From contig NC_092577.1 of NCBI RefSeq assembly GCF_037975245.1, forward strand, positions 3,236,501-3,300,500: a stretch of 64,000 bases of DNA, given 5' to 3'. How positions within the stretch are numbered: position 1 is the first letter of the stretch; every line of letters begins with the position of its first letter. The notes beneath the pieces are model-generated. The model searched no databases. It was not told where the DNA came from and saw nothing but the letters and a program-made list of their open reading frames with translations. Source of the DNA: Apostichopus japonicus (lineage: Eukaryota; Echinodermata; Holothuroidea; Aspidochirotida; Stichopodidae). Positions 1 through 12,330 of the stretch are shown here, piece by piece. A program made the position numbers and the translations under genes.

Positions 1-90
1 ATGCAAAACAATGGACAGTAAGTAACCTGTGTATACAATTTTGTCACATTACTATGCAAACCATTCAGCGAGAGACTCGCATTGCTTCAC

Positions 91-508
91 GTACAGTATA
101 GCCTAATGTACAGTACTGTATAGCCTAATGTCAAGTACAGCATAGCCTAATGTGCAGTAATGTATAGCCTAATGTCAAGTACAGTATAGCCTAATGTCAA
201 GTACAGTATAGCCTAATATACAGTAATGTATAGCCTAATGTCAAGTACAGTATAGCCTAATGTCAAGTACAGTATAGCCTAATATACAGTAATGTATAGC
301 CTAATGTCAAGTACAGTATAGCCTAATGTGCAGTACTGTTTAGCCTAATGTCAAGTACAGTATAGCCTAATATACAGTACTGTTTAGCCTAATGTTAAGT
401 ACAGTATAGCCTAATGTACAGTACTGTATAGCCTAATGTCAAGTACAGTATAGCCTAATGTACAGTGCTGTATATAGCCTAATGTACAGTGCTGTATATA
501 GCCTAATA
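91..508. repeat. 20-22 bp tandem repeat array
   Basis: About 19 copies of a 20-22 bp unit built on the core tagcctaatgt. The linker is either caagtacagta or acagtactgta, and the two versions partly alternate, so a ~44 bp dimer is visible in places. The last copies carry an extra 'ta'. It is non-coding. Confidence 0.95.
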
Positions 509-3500
509 CAATGTCAGTCTGAAAATACCAAATTTCATTTTAATAATTTACCAACCATGTCAACAACTCACTGCATTTTACACACACCAACACTGAAAAT
601 TACCTATTTTTATGAACATTTGAATGAGTAACAGATAAATCATTTTTCTTTTTTAAAAGGATTCATTTCATTTATTATTGAACATAAAGTACCTCATATC
701 CTCCAAAAGGCCTAAATAATATTCCCCCCCCCAATTTTTGATGGATAAATTTATTATTGAACATCAAAAACCACAAGACTTGAAAGTGGAGCCAAACAGA
801 ACATGCCGTTTTTCAAATTTTATCGTCTTTTTCTTCCCAAAGTTGCACCTCTGACATTTAATTTGCTCCGTGTTATCAACAGATCTCCCTCAGGGATAAT
901 GTACCCTTCTCTCACAAAATCTCTCACAAAATATTCGTCAATAAAAAGCCTGTTGCTACAGGAATACCATACTACTGTACGTAGCTACCACTAAAACTAC
1001 TAACTGCAGGCAGCCGATGGACATACAATCTGGCTGAATTTTTTACGAACAGAACTTAATACGAGCAAATAAACGTTGGCTGTCAAATCTATGGTGAGAA
1101 ATGATTGAAAAAAAAAAATTTAAATGCAATGCCCAAGGAAATTACGGGACAACCGAAATAAACTGCAGCTTAATTATTAATTGGCTGAAAATTTTTCAAG
1201 ATTTCAACGTAAATTTTATATTTCACAGATTTATGGGTCTTGTGTTTTAAGTTAGATTGGTTCAAGGATGTACAAAAGGAATATATAAGGCTCAAATAAA
1301 TTCACAATTTTTACCAAAATTTGATTCAAATCTACTTACATAGTATTTAGATGCTGAAAACTGTGTTAAACTTAAACAATAACAAACAAATATAGCTACA
1401 GTAACATATTTGTGCAAATATATCAATTTTACAATTTTCTGCCAGATTTTCAACAATTACTCAAGATGTCGACAATTTGACATAAATTTGGTAGTAAAAC
1501 ATTTCTTACTGTTATGACTTTTGAAATTTGCTCGAAATTTAATGCAATTGTGTAAATTTACCAGTATTTGGACCACAGTCTATACGTCACAATCTTAATC
1601 ATAATACAGTATGAATGGATTGATAGTTGCACACACAGCCACTCTGCAAAGTGCCCCCAAGAAATCATTTCAAATTTTTGAATCTTACATGATCAAAGTT
1701 TGTATTCGCTTTTGTACACTTGTTTGTTTTCATCGATTTGTTGCGAGTACTGTATTTACATTGCCAACCAATCCATTCCTCCAAAACCATTTTAACACAA
1801 GTTTACTAAAGTGATACTAATTTAGTAGGTTAGCTATAGGGGTACAGTAGATGAGGAATCTATCAGCTGAAGAAAGGTCAAAGAGGAACACAAATTCATT
1901 ATTTTACCGAAAATTATATAAAGTGCAGAAAGTTTTCACTATTCCGACGACACATCTCCTTACAGATTAACCAGACATGGACGGACAGACAGACAGACAG
2001 GTTATACATATTATTTGCCGAAGCAGAAGTTGAGAGTGTCAGCTGTATGCCTGGCAGGTGCTGTAGAGGCCTATAAGTGGTACAGTCTACATAATTCACA
2101 TACAGCTAGTTCAGTACTGTGTACATATCCAGTCTAGTACTATTACAGTACATAATACATGCAGAGTGGACAATATTTTTCGGTATCATGTCTTATAGCT
2201 ATATTCATGTGTGCTTTCTGAGCTGCACTGAGTTAGGTTGGCCCATGGATGCTTTTAAATCTAATGTGTTGTACCATAAATTAAAGTGTGTACATATAAC
2301 AGAGGAAGAATATAGCCGATGAATTTTTAGGTCCGTGAATCCCCGAAGGACTGCCGAGCAGGCCAAATTTAAAATTACAAGTTTAATAAATTCAGTTCAG
2401 ATAATAGCAATGTACTGTATTACAGGCAACTCTAGGACACACAAAACCACATTGAACTGGCATGCCATATGCAGCAAACTCATGGAAACGTGACTGCATG
2501 CATACTTGTTAAAATTTGGGTATTTATGTTCCATAATGTGCCCATAATACAGTATGCTAAATAATATGCTAAATAATATGCTAAATCTGAGGGTAGTAAC
2601 TGTACCTGGTTGCATGTCTTGAACTTTTACACCTAGTTTGATTAACTGTTGCTCTAGACATTGTATATTTTAACACAGATCCGGGCCTGTAAGACGTTTG
2701 AACTTTGAACAGTCTTTAATAGTGCTCTTGCATTTGTGGGGTGACACAGTATATGGAAAAGGTACCCAGCATATATTCACTGTTTGCAAGGATACACATG
2801 TACATATACTGTAGCTCAATGCCTTGGATGTGCTTCACTGGTTATTGTCAAATATTTAGGATGGCTTGATTTAGTGTGCACCACTTACTATACTGTGTTG
2901 GTGTACAGCTGTCTGTGCGGGTACATACATTAACACACTGCAGCCCTCCTGTGGCACTCTATACAGTACACTACAATATTTATCGTTGTAACACATGTAT
3001 GTATACCCTAAGTGTTTCCTTTGGCAGCCCTGACATTAATTCACGGTATGTACACTACTGTAGTATGTTTACGATGAACAATACACTAAACAGTATTCTA
3101 CATAGCTTGAACGCTTCTGAGCAGCTCGGCTCTTTAAACGTTGTGCTGGTTTCAATACAGCATTGAATTTTGGCTTTGGACCTGTGGGTACTCTTCCTAA
3201 CATAATACGAATCAAGCTCTTTTGAACTAACGTAACATTAAAGAGTTGGATGTTAATGGGAATGGAACGGGGGGGGGGGGGGGGGAGCTGCAGCATCATG
3301 CAGCCAGGCTGCGTTGGAATTTGCAGCTTCACTGTAGCTTTCCTTCCCTACAAAGAAATTGGTCAAAATTGCAGATTTTTGCAGGTTTGACAAGTTTGTA
3401 TGATTTCTATATCTTAAAGCTGGTAGAAAAGTAGTAATTAAATACAATATGAACATTGTAAAGTATCTTTCACAAATATAATTTCTGCGCACATATTTAT

Positions 3501-4329
3501 TTTCAAGCCTGGTATTTTCTTCTCTATTTTCATCTTCTTCTCTATTTTTGGGGTAAAACCTTATTTTGCACGATTAATGGATGTTATTTTAGGCTACAAA
3601 ACAGCTGTTTAAACGTTGCAACGGAATTGAACAGATCACACTGTTCCAACACAAATTGTTTCAAGTGGAATTAAAAACTTCAAAACTAACACAGCTCGAG
3701 GCTTAAGTCTTTATTGCTCAGGATTAAAACGCTATGCAGTATTCTACTAGCACACAGTATACTGGTAGTGCTGCTGTATTAACTGAAATGGATATGAGTA
3801 TTATTGTTTTCACTGGGACCAGCCAAAAATCTTGTCTTGCAGAACGACTATTGAATCAGACAATGTACCAATTACATTAATTACTAGTGTATTCACTACC
3901 ACCAGCATATATATGTGTATTGTACACCGCAGGCTCAGGGTACCTGTTTCTCATGCATATTAGCATTGGCCATTATTACTGTATGTGTGTATTAAACACA
4001 GTGCAAGTACAGCACTATACTGTAAACAGAGAGATTTTCAATCCAGCTATATATTTGAAAATAAAATTTATGAGTAGGATTGGAATTAACTTTTGTCAGT
4101 GAATTGTGACATCAAGGCCATTTGACTGTTAAAGCTATTATTTTTAAGGGAGATAGTTACCTTAATAAAGTATATATGATTATCACTAGAATGAACAAAA
4201 TTAAAAAGAAAATTCTAGCATAATCTTCACTTACCGTACACACAAAAGGAAGGAAAAATTGCAAATAGTTTAACATAATTTTGGAAATAATGACAAATGA
4301 CTGATAAAATCCAAAAATGATGTAAAAAA
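509..4329. other. Intergenic sequence without recognisable gene
   Basis: No ORF here shows coding character, domain motifs or a convincing exon structure. Small items only: (agac)n near 1986, three copies of a 12 bp unit (aatatgctaaat) at about 2555-2587, and a 14 bp G run near 3270. The short ORFs across this stretch look random. Confidence 0.6.
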
Positions 4330-4513
4330 TGTTTTCTAACAAATATGTAAATTGATATACAGTAGCTCCCGAGTACTACTCGGGGGAGCTATATCAATTT
4401 ACATATTTTTTTTAGCCAATTGGCTTCTCCCATATATATGCACATATACAGTATGTGGTTGCTAAGGGTCATAAAGTAACTGCCCTCCAGGCTTATGATA
4501 TGTTTTCTAACAA
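4330..4513. repeat. Palindrome flanked by a 13 bp direct repeat
   Basis: The 13-mer TGTTTTCTAACAA occurs at 4330-4342 and again at 4501-4513. Just inside the first copy lies a near-perfect palindrome (4341-4408): a 19 nt arm at 4341-4359 pairs with 4390-4408, and an inner stem gctcccgag / ctcgggggagc folds around a few loop bases. The layout suggests a small inserted element with a target duplication, but terminal repeats at its right end are not evident. Confidence 0.55.
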
Positions 4514-4543
4514 TACTGTGTTTTACAGGAAACAATTTATCGT

Positions 4544-4893
4544 GTGTAAAAGTAAGTTGGCCTGACGTTTCGATCCTAGCAGGATCTTCTTCAGAGGCTA
4601 AATGACAAGTTACAGTAACAGAGGGGACAAAAACACGCACAGAATACAGACAGGTTAATGAGCACGGTGAACACAATGAGATGGATGAAAGGGGATTATA
4701 AGTAGAAAGCAACAGGAGAAGAGGAGAGGAAGGAGATAAACTGTGGAGGGACAAAGAGAGGATTAAAGGCACAGGGTGAGGAATAAACTGGAGAGGGACA
4801 AAGACAGAAAGGTGTGAAGAAAAATGGAGGGGAAGAGAGCTGTGAGAGGAAGAGTGAAAGGGGGGGGGGGGAAGGGAGAAAGGGGAGAAGGAG
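4544..4893 (-). repeat. Left inverted terminal repeat of the Penelope-like element
   Basis: This is the reverse complement of 6303-6653, colinear over nearly the whole length including a purine-rich run containing an 11-13 base G tract. It runs from gtgtaaaagtaagttgg to ggagaaggagt. Penelope-like elements often carry such pseudo-LTRs in inverted orientation (family knowledge). The first 27 codons of the long ORF reading into the reverse transcriptase fall in this repeat and are not genuine protein. Confidence 0.9.
4560..4598 (-). ncRNA. Hammerhead-ribozyme-like motif (left copy)
   Basis: Exact reverse complement of the motif at 6599-6637 and described there. It is on the - strand because the left terminal repeat is inverted. 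Confidence 0.5.
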
Positions 4894-6286
4894 TGGTTTC
4901 GACGTCACTTCTCTGTACACTAACATCCCTCATGCTGAAGGTATCGCAGCCACGTGTGCAGCCCTGTCTAAGAAGGTCCACCCTTGTCCACCCATCTCTG
5001 ACATCAAAGCTCTCATGCAACAGGTTCTCACCAAAAACAACTTCACGTTCATGGACAAGCATTACCTTCAAAGACACGGGACAGCCATGGGAACCAGGAT
5101 GGCTCCTTCCTATGCATGCCTGTTTATGTCTAGCCTTGAAGAACGCATGCTCAGTACGGCTCCCTGTCGTCCCCTTATCTGGTGGCGCTACATCGATGAC
5201 ATCTTCTTCATTTGGACCAGTGATGAGGATAGCCTGCTCACCTTCATCAATCATATCAATTCTTTCCACAGCACCATCAAATTCACCTCTGATTACTCTC
5301 ACCAACAGGTTAACTTTCTCGTTGTGACTGTTCGCAAGGAACACGGTTCTCTCTCCACAGACTTATACACCAAGCCCACAGACACACACCAGTATCTCCA
5401 TTCTTCAAGCTGCCATCCCCGTCACTGCAAGTCTGGAATTGCCTACAGTCAAGCACTACGTCTTCGTCGCATTTGCTCTAACAATTCCTCTTTCATTCGC
5501 CATACAGATGCTTTGGAAAAACACCTTATTGCCAGGGGCCATAGTGCCAGAAGGGTGCGTGAAGCCATTCAGAGAGTCCGCTCCCTTTCCAGATCATCTA
5601 CTTTGGCAGTGAAGGACAAAAAGGGACGAGATTGCGACAACAAGCTGCCCCTCGTTGTTACTTTCCACCCAAATCTTCCTCCCCTTCAGAAAATCACCTC
5701 TAACAACCACAACATTCTCCTCACTTCAGATAGACTCCAACGAGCCGTCCCTGAAAAACCCATCATCGCCTACAGACGACCACGCAACCTACGAGACCTT
5801 CTTGTACGTGCTGCTGTTCCACCTCTAACTTCTAACCCCACACCCATTCAGCATGGTACCTTCAAATGTGATCGTACTTCGAGATGCATCGTCTGCAGCC
5901 ACCACATTGTTGAATCCAATTCCATCACCAGCCACAGCATGCAACTCACACACAAGACTAAGGGTCACATCACTTGCACTACCACCAATGTCATCTATCT
6001 GATCTCTTGTAGAATTTGCGGCATCCAGTATGTTGGCGAAACCAAAACCACCCTCAAGAAGCGTCTCTATGGTCACAGATCCACAGTCAACACCATGAAG
6101 ACTGAGACCCCAGTTGGAGAACATTTTAACCTTCCCAACCATTCCATTAACGACATGTCCCTACAGGGGATTGAATCCTTAGGTAGCCGTCCTGACCTAG
6201 TACGTATCAGCAGAGAGAGGCTCTGGATGCAACGCCTTCGTACCATTCAACCTCATGGGCTGAACATTCAGGAAGGACATGACTAA
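4814..6286 (+). pseudogene. Penelope-like reverse transcriptase / GIY-YIG endonuclease, N-terminally truncated
   Basis: The open frame gives 490 aa, but residues 1-27 are translated inverted repeat; homology begins at G28-F29-D30 (RT motif A, FDVTSLYTNIP). The catalytic YIDD lies at residues 126-129. A Cys/His-rich linker (CxxCxHH, around residue 357) precedes a GIY-YIG-type domain from about residue 393, with IYLI and QYVGE in the two signature positions followed by conserved Arg residues. The frame is uninterrupted from motif A to the stop, but the N-terminal RT motifs and the usual upstream region are missing, so the copy should be inactive. This is typical of 5'-truncated insertions. It ends just before the right terminal repeat. 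Confidence 0.9.
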
Positions 6287-6302
6287 CTTTCCTCTGTTCC
6301 CT

Positions 6303-6653
6303 ACTCCTTCTCCCCTTTCTCCCTTCCCCCCCCCCCCTTTCACTCTTCCTCTCACAGCTCTCTTCCCCTCCATTTTTCTTCACACCTTTCGGTCTTTGTC
6401 CCTCTCCAGTTTATTCCTCACCCTGTGCCTTTAATCCTCTCTTTGTCCCTCCACAGTTTATCTCCTTCCTCTCCTCTTCTCCTGTTGCTTTCTACTTATA
6501 ATCCCCTTTCATCCATCTCATTGTGTTCACCGTGCTCATTAACCTGTCTGTATTCTGTGCGTGTTTTTGTCCCCTCTGTTACTGTAACTTGTCATTTAGC
6601 CTCTGAAGAAGATCCTGCTAGGATCGAAACGTCAGGCCAACTTACTTTTACAC
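6303..6653 (+). repeat. Right terminal repeat of the Penelope-like element
   Basis: A pyrimidine-rich segment directly downstream of the element's ORF that holds a hammerhead-like motif near its 3' end. Its inverted copy is at 4544-4893. Decayed pieces of the same region recur at 12188-12330 (- strand) and 27261-27385 (+ strand). Confidence 0.9.
6599..6637 (+). ncRNA. Hammerhead-ribozyme-like motif (right copy)
   Basis: The core boxes are in order: CTGAAGA (6603-6609), a 6 bp stem II (gatcct / aggatc, 6611-6616 and 6620-6625) with loop gct, then GAAA (6626-6629), then CGTC. A 4 bp stem I forms between gcct (6599-6602) and aggc (6634-6637), and the predicted cleavage lies after GTC at 6633. 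Stem III would be only AC/GU, without a loop, so it could form only between two molecules. Minimal type I hammerheads with tiny stem III are reported in Penelope-like elements (family knowledge). One unpaired A before stem II departs from the consensus. Activity is inferred. Confidence 0.55.
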
Positions 6654-6724
6654 ATTCTATTACACAGGCTCTCTAGTGGATAAGCAGTTTGCTAACAGTT
6701 TTATTTCATTTTGAAACAATTTAT

Positions 6725-9600
6725 CCAAAATTAATCAATAATAAAATCCAAATACTATAAATTTAATCAAAATGGGTTAATTGATACAAGTCCAAGGAAG
6801 TATAGCAGTCTTTTACACAAGAACCTTATGAGAGACATATTACAGAGCCATTAAATCTGCATGTATACAGAAAATTTGTTAAAAATAAATTATACCTTGG
6901 ATTATTATCGATTTAAAGACTACAGTACAGTGGATTTTAAAGCTTTGTTAATTATTTTGTCTTTCAATATATAGATGGTACAATATTCATATTGTGTGAT
7001 ATGATGTGAATGGGTCGGCAAATATGACAGAGATATCCTCTTCTTTTGTGTTTCAATGAAGAACACAATATTACTTGTGTGTGTACATACACTTTATAGT
7101 TCAAACTGTCATTAAAACAGTTGTAACATAACCAGTTGTGAAGTTGGTTATTTATAAAAGCCTAATTATAGTGATATAATAGTGTTGGTGGGAGAAACAA
7201 TAAACTGTACTTCAACAGAAATGACATGTACAGTATACAGTATACAGTATGTTATTTTCAGCATTAAAAAGGAACACTTTCCACTTTAAGAAAAGATGAC
7301 TTGAGGCAGAATCTTAATCATAAGCCAAGGAAAAGGAAGAATACAAAAAAAAAGGAGTGTTTATAGTAAATTTTCTATGGTATATAATTGAGGTCTTTAA
7401 GGTATTCACCATTAAACTAAATGCTTAATCTCTGAAATGCTCCTTTAACTTAAAGCTAAATTGATGATGTGGTCTGCTCCTCAGCACTTGTAAGCCTAAC
7501 TGTTAATGTTAATCAATTGTTTTATAAATCAACAGCTTCGTTTGACTTTGCATAAACCTTTGATGTCATTCAGCACCATTTGTCCTTGACAAGTAAAGTA
7601 TACATTATAACCTATAATATATGTAAACATGTCATTAAAAGCTGTTTAAGTCTTAAGCCTCCCATTGAGTATTGTGAACATTTCAGCTGAAGAACTGACC
7701 TAATGGTGTGTAAATAGACTAAATATTCCAGTTACTTTAAATGAGAGCAGATGTTTAAAGGGTCACATCTGTAACATTTCAAAGGGTTATGATAGAAATA
7801 CAACTTGGACTCATACAGTAGCTCAGTGCATTTTTGTTATATAATGGTCTACAATGTTCATATCAAAATTAATGTTGGTACCTTAAACTTATCCTTTAAA
7901 TATTTGAACAGAATTGAATTCACCAATTCCTGAAAGAACATTGTTTTACCATAAAATCTCAAAAGTGCGTTGTTGAACTCTCCGCTCAAGGTCCGATCTG
8001 TAGAAGTTTTGTACAATCTTGACTTAGGTACAGTAGTTATCAACTGAACTAATTTTAAAGTTTTTTTCTTTTTTAACCTCGGGTGACCTCAGATGACCTC
8101 TAAATTCTATGGAAAACAATAGGGATTTTGTACTCACTAAGATGAATGCACACATACATGAAACAAGTATGAAAGTATGAGCCATCATAAACTTCCAGAT
8201 CTAATCATTCAGTTACCAAAAATTTTCATTGATCAAGTCACTCCTGAAAATATTTTTAAAGTTTTAAGTTCACAGCAACATTAAGGGTTATGAAGAAAGT
8301 TCAAATGTTTTCTCATAGAACCAACTACAAATATTATAGCTTAAGTTGTAAATATTTTTCGGGGGGCAAAACAAAAAGCTCCATCTTTGCATAAATTATG
8401 TAAATTTGCCCACTTTGCATGTACTGTACAAATACAGATGTGCATTTTGCTATGAGATCACAAGTTCAAACATTCCCTGTCTGTGACTGAATGACACATC
8501 TGCAATATCACTTATTTGACAGATTTTGTGGCAGGTTGTAATCAGGAGGGTAAAAAAAAAATTCTTGAAAGAACATTTTGCACGTCGTTTAATGTTTGAC
8601 ATCGTGTGTCATACTTGAGGATTGGGAGATGTTTGCACTGGAATGCAGTGTACTTTACGCACGTCTGCAGCTTTGAGTTGGGAGAAATATTTGATTTGAA
8701 AGTGAGCCAATCACAGAGCTGTTACACATCTGCTCCTTCAAAAGCATACAGTGTATATCGTATGCAGTACATAGTTCTACATTAAGTACTCTCACTAAGT
8801 GTGTTTGCCACCGTCACAGGTACCGAGCAGAAATTTACTGTAATTTGTAAAAAGAAATAATGTTATGATTTCGTTCCTTAATAGTCCTGACTGAAGGCAG
8901 TGGTAATGTCTGATCGCTCAGCAGTTACCTCCTGTCTTCAAGATATAAGTTTTTACTATTTCTATATATGCTTACATTGTTCAAATACCTAACAAATTAC
9001 ATTAATTTGTTCTAAAACATTTTAAATAACTGAATAATGATACATGTCAAGATAAATCCAGAGAATGTTTAAAACCCTTCCAAAAAGGAAGTAAATTATT
9101 AAAGTAAAAGGTTAAATATCTAACATTTATTAACTCATTTCCAACTAAATGTAATTTGCAACTTACTGAGCTTAGGTTCAGCAGTACATACGTGTCTGTA
9201 CAGTATGCATTTATCCTATTGGACATATAGGACAGAATGTCTGCAGGGATTTATGTAAGCTGGTTGCTATACATATTACATCACAATAGGCTCTAGGCAG
9301 GCTAACAATAGGCTGTACATGTATAATGAGCTAGCCAACAATAGGCTGTACATCATGAGAAACTTAATGAGAAACCGAATGTATGGTAAATATATGCCAT
9401 AAATTGCAGAACGGTCTCCTACAAACGATCCGAGCATTTGCACAGAGTTCAATGCAGTATTTTATGCACGACAGGAATCCATTTAAAACTGCAATACATA
9501 GCCTATAAATTGTAAATAGTTACTGTACTGTATACAAGACATGTACAGAAGGCATAGCTGTACTGGGACAGTATTGCAACTCATGCATACTGTTCAATGT
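6725..9600. other. Intergenic AT-rich sequence
   Basis: No gene is recognised. A diverged dispersed repeat lies at about 7385-7520 (see the separate entry), and a short duplication containing aacaataggctgtacat occurs at 9304-9353. ORFs are short and show no domain features. Confidence 0.55.
7385..7520 (+). repeat. Diverged dispersed repeat, copy 1
   Basis: This segment resembles 33372-33482 in order and spacing: shared blocks are 'attcacca', 'gctcctttaa', 'gatgatg/gacgatgaag', 'tcctcag' and 'tgttaa...ttttata'. Similarity is too weak to set ends or class. Confidence 0.35.
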
Positions 9601-9620
9601 ACACTGAGCTATATTTCCTG

Positions 9621-9866
9621 TACAGTTTGTGGTATGACTGTTAGTACATGTTTACATACTCTACATATCAGGACAAATTTTTAAAGTTTGTCCTATCTTT
9701 CGAGACCACCAAATTTCTTTTCTCTGACAACCAAATCTTTCTGTACAGTTTGTGTATACCTGTTAATATATATATACTCTACAAATCAGGGCAAATTTTT
9801 AATGTTTGCCCTACTGTATCTTTTTCGAGACCACTAAATTTCTTTTCTTTTCACAACCAAAATCGG
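9621..9866 (+). repeat. Tandem duplication of ~120 bp
   Basis: Two diverged copies (about 9621-9739 and 9740-9866) share 'tacagtttgtg', 'actctaca.atcagg.caaatttttaa', 'gtttg.cct' and 'cgagaccac.aaatttcttttct'. A run of about 14 G follows at about 9884. It is non-coding. Confidence 0.75.
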
Positions 9867-10227
9867 CTTTGGGTGGTTGTCTTGGGGGGGGGGGGGGGTG
9901 AGGGTAGACGATTGTTAAATTGGTATCACACTCAAGGGGATGACAAAAGTATGAAGATCACATATTACCTGAATGATTAAGCCTGATCTATTTTATATTT
10001 TGGAAAGAGCAATGGCATGACTGGCTTGAACACGTGACAGGCTTGGGATTGTCTTGTGATTAAGTGGTCTACTGTACAAACCGAGCTGAAAGGTCGATCT
10101 ACTGTATCAAACATTTCTCTTATTATTCTTCTTTCAGGAGGGGTGGGTGGTGGTTTGGGGGGGGTGGCACACTGCTAGTGAGAAGATACAGTAACTTGTG
10201 TACAACCAGAGGTCACATCACAGTTTC

Positions 10228-10322
10228 ATTTGACACACCCTAGTGACAGGATGTAAACCCTAGTGATAGGGTCACCCTAGTGACAGAGTCACCCTAGTGG
10301 AAGAGTCACCCAAGTGACAGGG
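10228..10322 (+). repeat. Short ~18-20 bp tandem repeat
   Basis: Five to six copies of 'caccctagtgacaggg' with substitutions, in a stretch without genes. Confidence 0.75.
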
Positions 10323-10479
10323 AAGGTACTCCAAGAAAAGTTCCACATATTTGTTTGTTTGTAGATCTGAACGGACAACTGAACACTAACTGGTTTCAGC
10401 ATGTTGCCTACACATGTTCGGTTGAGACTCTTAAATACACTTTATTCAGGGTTGTCATACGTATATCTTTGGTTGAAAC

Positions 10480-10584
10480 ATGGGAGCCGACGTCCTGTTC
10501 AAGAAAATGTTGGAGTTTAAAGAGTTCATGGCTACGGGACCAAATAGCCGGGAACCAATATTCAACGAAATATTTACAGGATAA
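10480..10584 (+). CDS. Possible small ORF or isolated exon, 34 codons
   Basis: The frame begins MGADVLFKKMLEFKEF and ends in TAA after 34 residues. Its balanced composition is unlike the AT-driven, low-complexity random ORFs around it, which is the only reason to list it. I do not recognise the peptide. No clear donor site follows, and no partner exon was found within several kilobases. It may be a chance ORF or a relic of a transposon. Confidence 0.2.
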   Translation: MGADVLFKKMLEFKEFMATGPNSREPIFNEIFTG

Positions 10585-10759
10585 CTTTTACGTTCAATTA
10601 GATGTTCATTGTGTCCAATTTATTCCTGGGCAGAGCTCTTTAAACAGCATTTTTACACAATGTTACTACAGCCTAAACGTTTCATGTAAAATACAAGAAT
10701 TTAAATATCAAATGAATCATCAAAGTATTCAATTTAATTCACCCTGGGCACTTCTGTAG

Positions 10760-12187
10760 TCTAGTTGGGTTTTTGTTTTTCCTTCTTTACTTTGGCCCTT
10801 TTTCTAGTCTGTGTACCATGTAAAACAAGTGATATTTTTAAATGTCACATTGAAGATCTTTAAAATATGGGGATTTTGCTGGCGAGACAAAAAACGGGAC
10901 AATCCCTAATTCATCAGGACTTACGGCAAATCTACTTTTACTTGGAATCGAGATAAGGGAATCTTCACACTGAGAATAACATCGTCTGTAGAGTTAACTG
11001 CAATGAACTGCATAGCATGTAGAAGGATCTCCCACATAGTGTAGGGTCAATGGGTCAGTAAGCTTATATGTATCAACCAGAAAGCCAGTGGGCTTATTGT
11101 GATTCCTTGCCAATTGAGATAATTAAATTGATCAGCAATGTTCTTTCACTGACCGTGGACCTACCTACTAAATATGTTAACTAACCATGTTTACAAGCTA
11201 TTTTTAGCAAAAATCAACTCAAGCCCTGCCCCCTAATAAATTTGCATAATATCACATTGAGCATACATTATCATGCAAGGAATCAAAAAGTCATGTTCAG
11301 AAACAATGGTACAGTATGATCTTTTGTCCTTTGGTCATATATTTATTAGTGTTTGCATTCGTGGGTATCCAGGTACACCACCCTGTCTGGCACTGTTATT
11401 CTAACATTTTGAAATACTACTCAGTTCCAGGATTTTTTATTTCCATCTATTAAGCTGTGAAAGTGACTTTCACTATGTCAACTTGTTTTGTTTTGCAGAA
11501 GGTTAAAGGTACCAAATTTACAACAGGAATATATATATGCTGGTGTTTAGTATACTGCGTATATCATGAACCATAAAGGTCTTTAACATACATGTATTCT
11601 TGCCAAGAATATTATACAGCCCTGTACAAGTATCTGTGGACTGGGTCTATATTCAGTCTTGAAGACTTCTACACTCAATGACATTGAGTTAGTGAGACAA
11701 GTTTGCTTTCACAAACATCGTAATCAGTCAATAAATTTGACATTAAACACAAAGAAACCATCCACGGAGGGAAGAATGAGAGATTTGAGGACAAGACTAA
11801 TTGTACTGTATGCTCCTATTCTGGCATGCACAATGCAACACCTTGTAATTCACTTTTTTCCAATACTGACGTCATGGTTGGGGGTCAGGTATCCGACCAG
11901 CTCTAAAGAACAGGTAACCAAGGTTCTTACCAAGTGCAAACACTAAATTTCAAGCAGTCCTAAAAAAAGTTTAAGCAGTACTAGTTCATAAATATTACTT
12001 CGATTTCTAAAATAAAAACACGTGTCTAAAACAAACATAACATGACCCCTGGGAGATGGAAACCTGTCATATATATATTCCGGGCTGTAGACTTGACAAT
12101 TTGTAAATCTCAAACAAAGTGGTGAGGGTCAACATTGGTGGCCCCATGTTAAAGAAAATTACCAGTGTATTCACTATGTGTAATTTA
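10760..12187. other. Intergenic sequence
   Basis: No gene is recognised. A dispersed repeat at about 11065-11140 is matched, inverted, at about 48955-49025: both hold a block around 'gtgattccttgcca' with 'caaccagaa.gccag' nearby. The 95 aa ORF at 11659 has no recognisable features. Confidence 0.5.
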
Positions 12188-12330
12188 AGTAAGTAGGCCT
12201 GACGTTTCAATCCTAGCAGGAACTTCTTCAGAGACTGAATATTGACTAGATAGATCTAGCAAAAGTGCAGTAGTAGAGAGTGGACAGATGAGAAAAGACT
12301 GTGCAGTGAATATTGGTGATTTTAGTACTA
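12188..12330 (-). mobile_element. Penelope-like terminal fragment
   Basis: From 12188 the sequence follows the left terminal repeat of the 4541-6713 element (taagtaggcctgacgttt, then the hammerhead-like region), diverging after about 50 bp. Stem II of the motif is damaged by substitutions, so this copy is older. Confidence 0.7.

Larger units (their letters stand above)
4541..6713 (+). mobile_element. Penelope-like element, 5'-truncated, with inverted terminal repeats
   Basis: The element carries a reverse transcriptase with a YIDD box joined to a GIY-YIG-type endonuclease, the defining pair of endonuclease-bearing Penelope-like elements (family knowledge). It is flanked by an 11 bp direct repeat AAACAATTTAT at 4530-4540 and 6714-6724, read as the target duplication. 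A ~350 bp segment downstream of the ORF (6303-6653) is repeated in inverted orientation at 4544-4893. The final 60 bp (to 6713) lie outside the inverted repeat and recur as a scrap at 27312-27370. The terminal segments contain a hammerhead-like motif. Confidence 0.9.

Noticed and set aside
4389-5344. Minus-strand ORFs of 127 and 193 codons across the left Penelope repeat
   Set aside because: They read the antisense of the terminal repeat and of the RT coding region; the first also appears on the + strand at 6425, as expected for an inverted repeat.
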